Assembly: GCF_029784135.1 (NCBI RefSeq)
Contig: NC_073745.1
Span: 62,846,718 to 62,910,717, forward strand
Length of the DNA stretch: 64,000 nucleotides
Direction of reading: 5' to 3'
Source: Toxorhynchites rutilus septentrionalis
Taxonomy: Eukaryota; Arthropoda; Insecta; Diptera; Culicidae
The translations under genes were made by a program, and so were the position numbers. Below the pieces are notes generated by a model. It was not told the DNA's origin, did not search any database, and saw nothing but the letters and a program-made list of their open reading frames with translations. Below, one piece after another: positions 62,564 to 64,000 of the stretch (position 1 is the stretch's first letter; each line of letters opens with the position of its first letter).

Positions 62564-64000
62564 TTTAAATAGAGAGGTCGGAGATATCACTGTTTTACAG
62601 TGGAATTGTCGTAGTCTTATCCCTAAATTGGATACATTTAAATTTTTAATTCATAAGTTCAATTGTGATGTTTTTGCTCTGTCCGAAACTTGGCTTTCTT
62701 CGCGAGATGATCTCTCTTTCCACGATTTTAATATCATACCAATAAGTGGTATCAATAAGTGCCACTCATTTTTTCGAATTGACCTTCCACCTATTGGAGG
62801 GATCGAAGCTGTTGCTTGTCATGCAAACATCAGAGGCAAAGACCTCTGTATTGTCAGCTTGTATTGGCCTCCGAGAGCTGCGGTTAGCCGCAATCAACTT
62901 GTTGACATGTGCTCACTCCTTCCTGAGCCACGATTGATCTTGGGAGACTTCAACTCTCACGGAACTGCCTGGGGGGAACAGTACGACGACAATCGTTCAT
63001 TGTTGATATATGATCTTTGTAACAGCTTCAATATGACCGTTTTGAACACTGGGGAAACAACACGTGTACCTAAACCTCCTGCTAACCCAAGTGCTCTTGA
63101 CCTCTCGCTTTGTTCGAATTCACTATCGTTAGATTGCAAGTGGAATGTAATCCAGAACCCCAACGGTAGTGATCACTTGCCAATCAAAATTTCCATCACC
63201 ATTGGGTCGAATTCTTCTGAATCTATAAACATGGCATATGACCTCACAAGACACATCGACTGGAAAAAATATGCGGACGCGATTGCTCTAGCCATCAATT
63301 CCAGAGATGGTTTACCTCCATTGGAGGAGTTTAACTTCCTTTCTCGTTTGATCTATGACAGCGCGGTTCGCGCTCAAACGAAACCCATCCCAGGTTCCAC
63401 CATTTCCCGAAGGCCTCCCAATCTATGGTGGGATAGCCAATGTTCCAAGCTTTATGTAGAAAAATCGAATGCATTTAAAGCATTTCGGAAACGTGGAACC
63501 CCTGAAAATTTTCAAACGTATTTAGCCCTTGAAGATCAATTTAAAAACTTAATCAAAGGGAAAAAACGTGCTTATTGGCGAAATTTCGTGGGAGGTTTGT
63601 CACGAGAAACGTCAATGAAAAAATTATGGAAAGTGGCTCGAAACATGAGAAATCGCTCTTCAACGAATGAAAGCGAAGAATATTCACATCGATGGATTTT
63701 TAATTTTGCACGGAAGGTTTGTCCTGATTCCGCTCCTGTGCAAAAAATTGTTCGAGATATACCACAAGGTAGGTGCGATCTTGATTCCGAGTTTTCGATG
63801 GTACAATTCTCTCTTTCTCTGCTCTCATGTAACAATTCTGCTCCGGGATCGGATAGAATTAAGTTCAACTTGCTGAAAAACCTCCCTGATGTGGCGAAAC
63901 ATCGCTTGTTGAATTTATTCAATCGGTTTCTGGAGAATAATATTGTTCCAGATGATTGGAGACAAGTGCGAGTTATAGCTATTCAAAAACCTGGAAAACC
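62556..64000 (+). CDS. LINE ORF2: APE endonuclease and start of reverse transcriptase (partial)
   Basis: One uninterrupted frame of 481 codons from ATG 62556 to the window edge. Endonuclease motifs in order: LQWNCRSL (Asn), ALSETWL (Glu), SLYWPP (Tyr), LGDFNSHG (Asp/Asn) and GSDHLP (Asp/His). After a linker (RRPPNLWWDSQC, KKRAYWRNFV), the RT N-terminal block appears: SAPGSDRIKFNLLKNL, then WRQVRVIAIQKPGKP. The start codon overlaps the ORF1 stop as ATGTCTAA. The endonuclease lacks the usual GG-containing strand between NIIP and KCHSFF, where the DNA shows AATAAGTG on both sides of GTATC, probably a deletion scar. The enzyme would nick target DNA and prime reverse transcription; activity of this copy is doubtful. 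Confidence 0.85.
   Translation, partial: MSNLNREVGDITVLQWNCRSLIPKLDTFKFLIHKFNCDVFALSETWLSSRDDLSFHDFNIIPISGINKCHSFFRIDLPPIGGIEAVACHANIRGKDLCIVSLYWPPRAAVSRNQLVDMCSLLPEPRLILGDFNSHGTAWGEQYDDNRSLLIYDLCNSFNMTVLNTGETTRVPKPPANPSALDLSLCSNSLSLDCKWNVIQNPNGSDHLPIKISITIGSNSSESINMAYDLTRHIDWKKYADAIALAINSRDGLPPLEEFNFLSRLIYDSAVRAQTKPIPGSTISRRPPNLWWDSQCSKLYVEKSNAFKAFRKRGTPENFQTYLALEDQFKNLIKGKKRAYWRNFVGGLSRETSMKKLWKVARNMRNRSSTNESEEYSHRWIFNFARKVCPDSAPVQKIVRDIPQGRCDLDSEFSMVQFSLSLLSCNNSAPGSDRIKFNLLKNLPDVAKHRLLNLFNRFLENNIVPDDWRQVRVIAIQKPGK

Larger units (their letters stand above)
60632..64000 (+). mobile_element. I-like non-LTR retrotransposon, 5' end to mid-ORF2 (cut by window edge)
   Basis: Begins near AAAGTTCAGTGTCGG, where the LOA-type frame stops making sense; TTCAGT resembles the internal-promoter initiator used by such elements. 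About 480 bp 5'UTR, ORF1 (61112-62563) and ORF2 (62556 onward) follow in the standard order. Because the 5' end is present, this copy seems near full length. The 3' end lies outside the window. Confidence 0.7.

Overview
The window looks like chromosomal DNA of a culicine mosquito, probably Aedes-like; this is inference. The base is AT-rich, two conserved insect genes carry very long introns, and most of the remaining sequence is transposon debris: tRNA-derived SINEs, non-LTR retrotransposons with RNase H, and pogo-, piggyBac- and mariner-type MITEs. There is no bacterial, viral or CRISPR content that I can see.

Two host genes, both on the + strand, can be assembled exon by exon with canonical splice sites and matching phases. 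The first (5818-13210, four coding exons, 969 codons) is the bin3/MePCE family 7SK snRNA methylphosphate capping enzyme: a long, basic, low-complexity N-terminal region followed by a Bin3-type SAM methyltransferase domain. The second (18795-47800, eight coding exons, 409 codons) is Spred, a Sprouty-related EVH1-domain inhibitor of Ras/MAPK signalling. It starts with a 20-nt coding exon (ATG plus six codons), followed by a 19.7-kb intron. The EVH1 domain is on exons 2-3, the linker on exons 4-6 and the Cys-rich SPR domain on exons 7-8. A strong splice donor 47 nt after the stop suggests a 9.2-kb intron in the 3'UTR and a long A-rich terminal exon from about 57090 to 59940.

Region by region. 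1-2460: a fold-back element split by a 5'-truncated LINE with a 12-bp target-site duplication (TSD). 2460-5817: divergent repeats and the bin3 upstream/5'UTR region. 5818-13640: bin3, whose first intron holds a SINE piece, a 22-bp tandem array, ~94-bp repeats and an internally deleted LINE. 13640-18540: SINEs, including a head-facing inverted pair. 18540-47850: Spred, its large introns packed with MITEs, SINEs, hAT-like, mariner-like and LINE remnants. 47850-57090: inferred 3'UTR intron with TTAA-type MITEs, a gypsy pol relic and two piggyBac fragments sharing a perfect 147-bp inverted repeat. 57090-59940: inferred Spred 3'UTR. 60000-64000: the start of a LOA/R1-type LINE, interrupted by an I-like LINE whose ORF1 is broken but whose ORF2 is open to the window edge.

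I found no new multi-gene system. The more unusual items are the Spred gene architecture, the piggyBac inverted repeat, the nested or fold-back repeat structures and one unidentified minus-strand reading at 43.4-43.9 kb.
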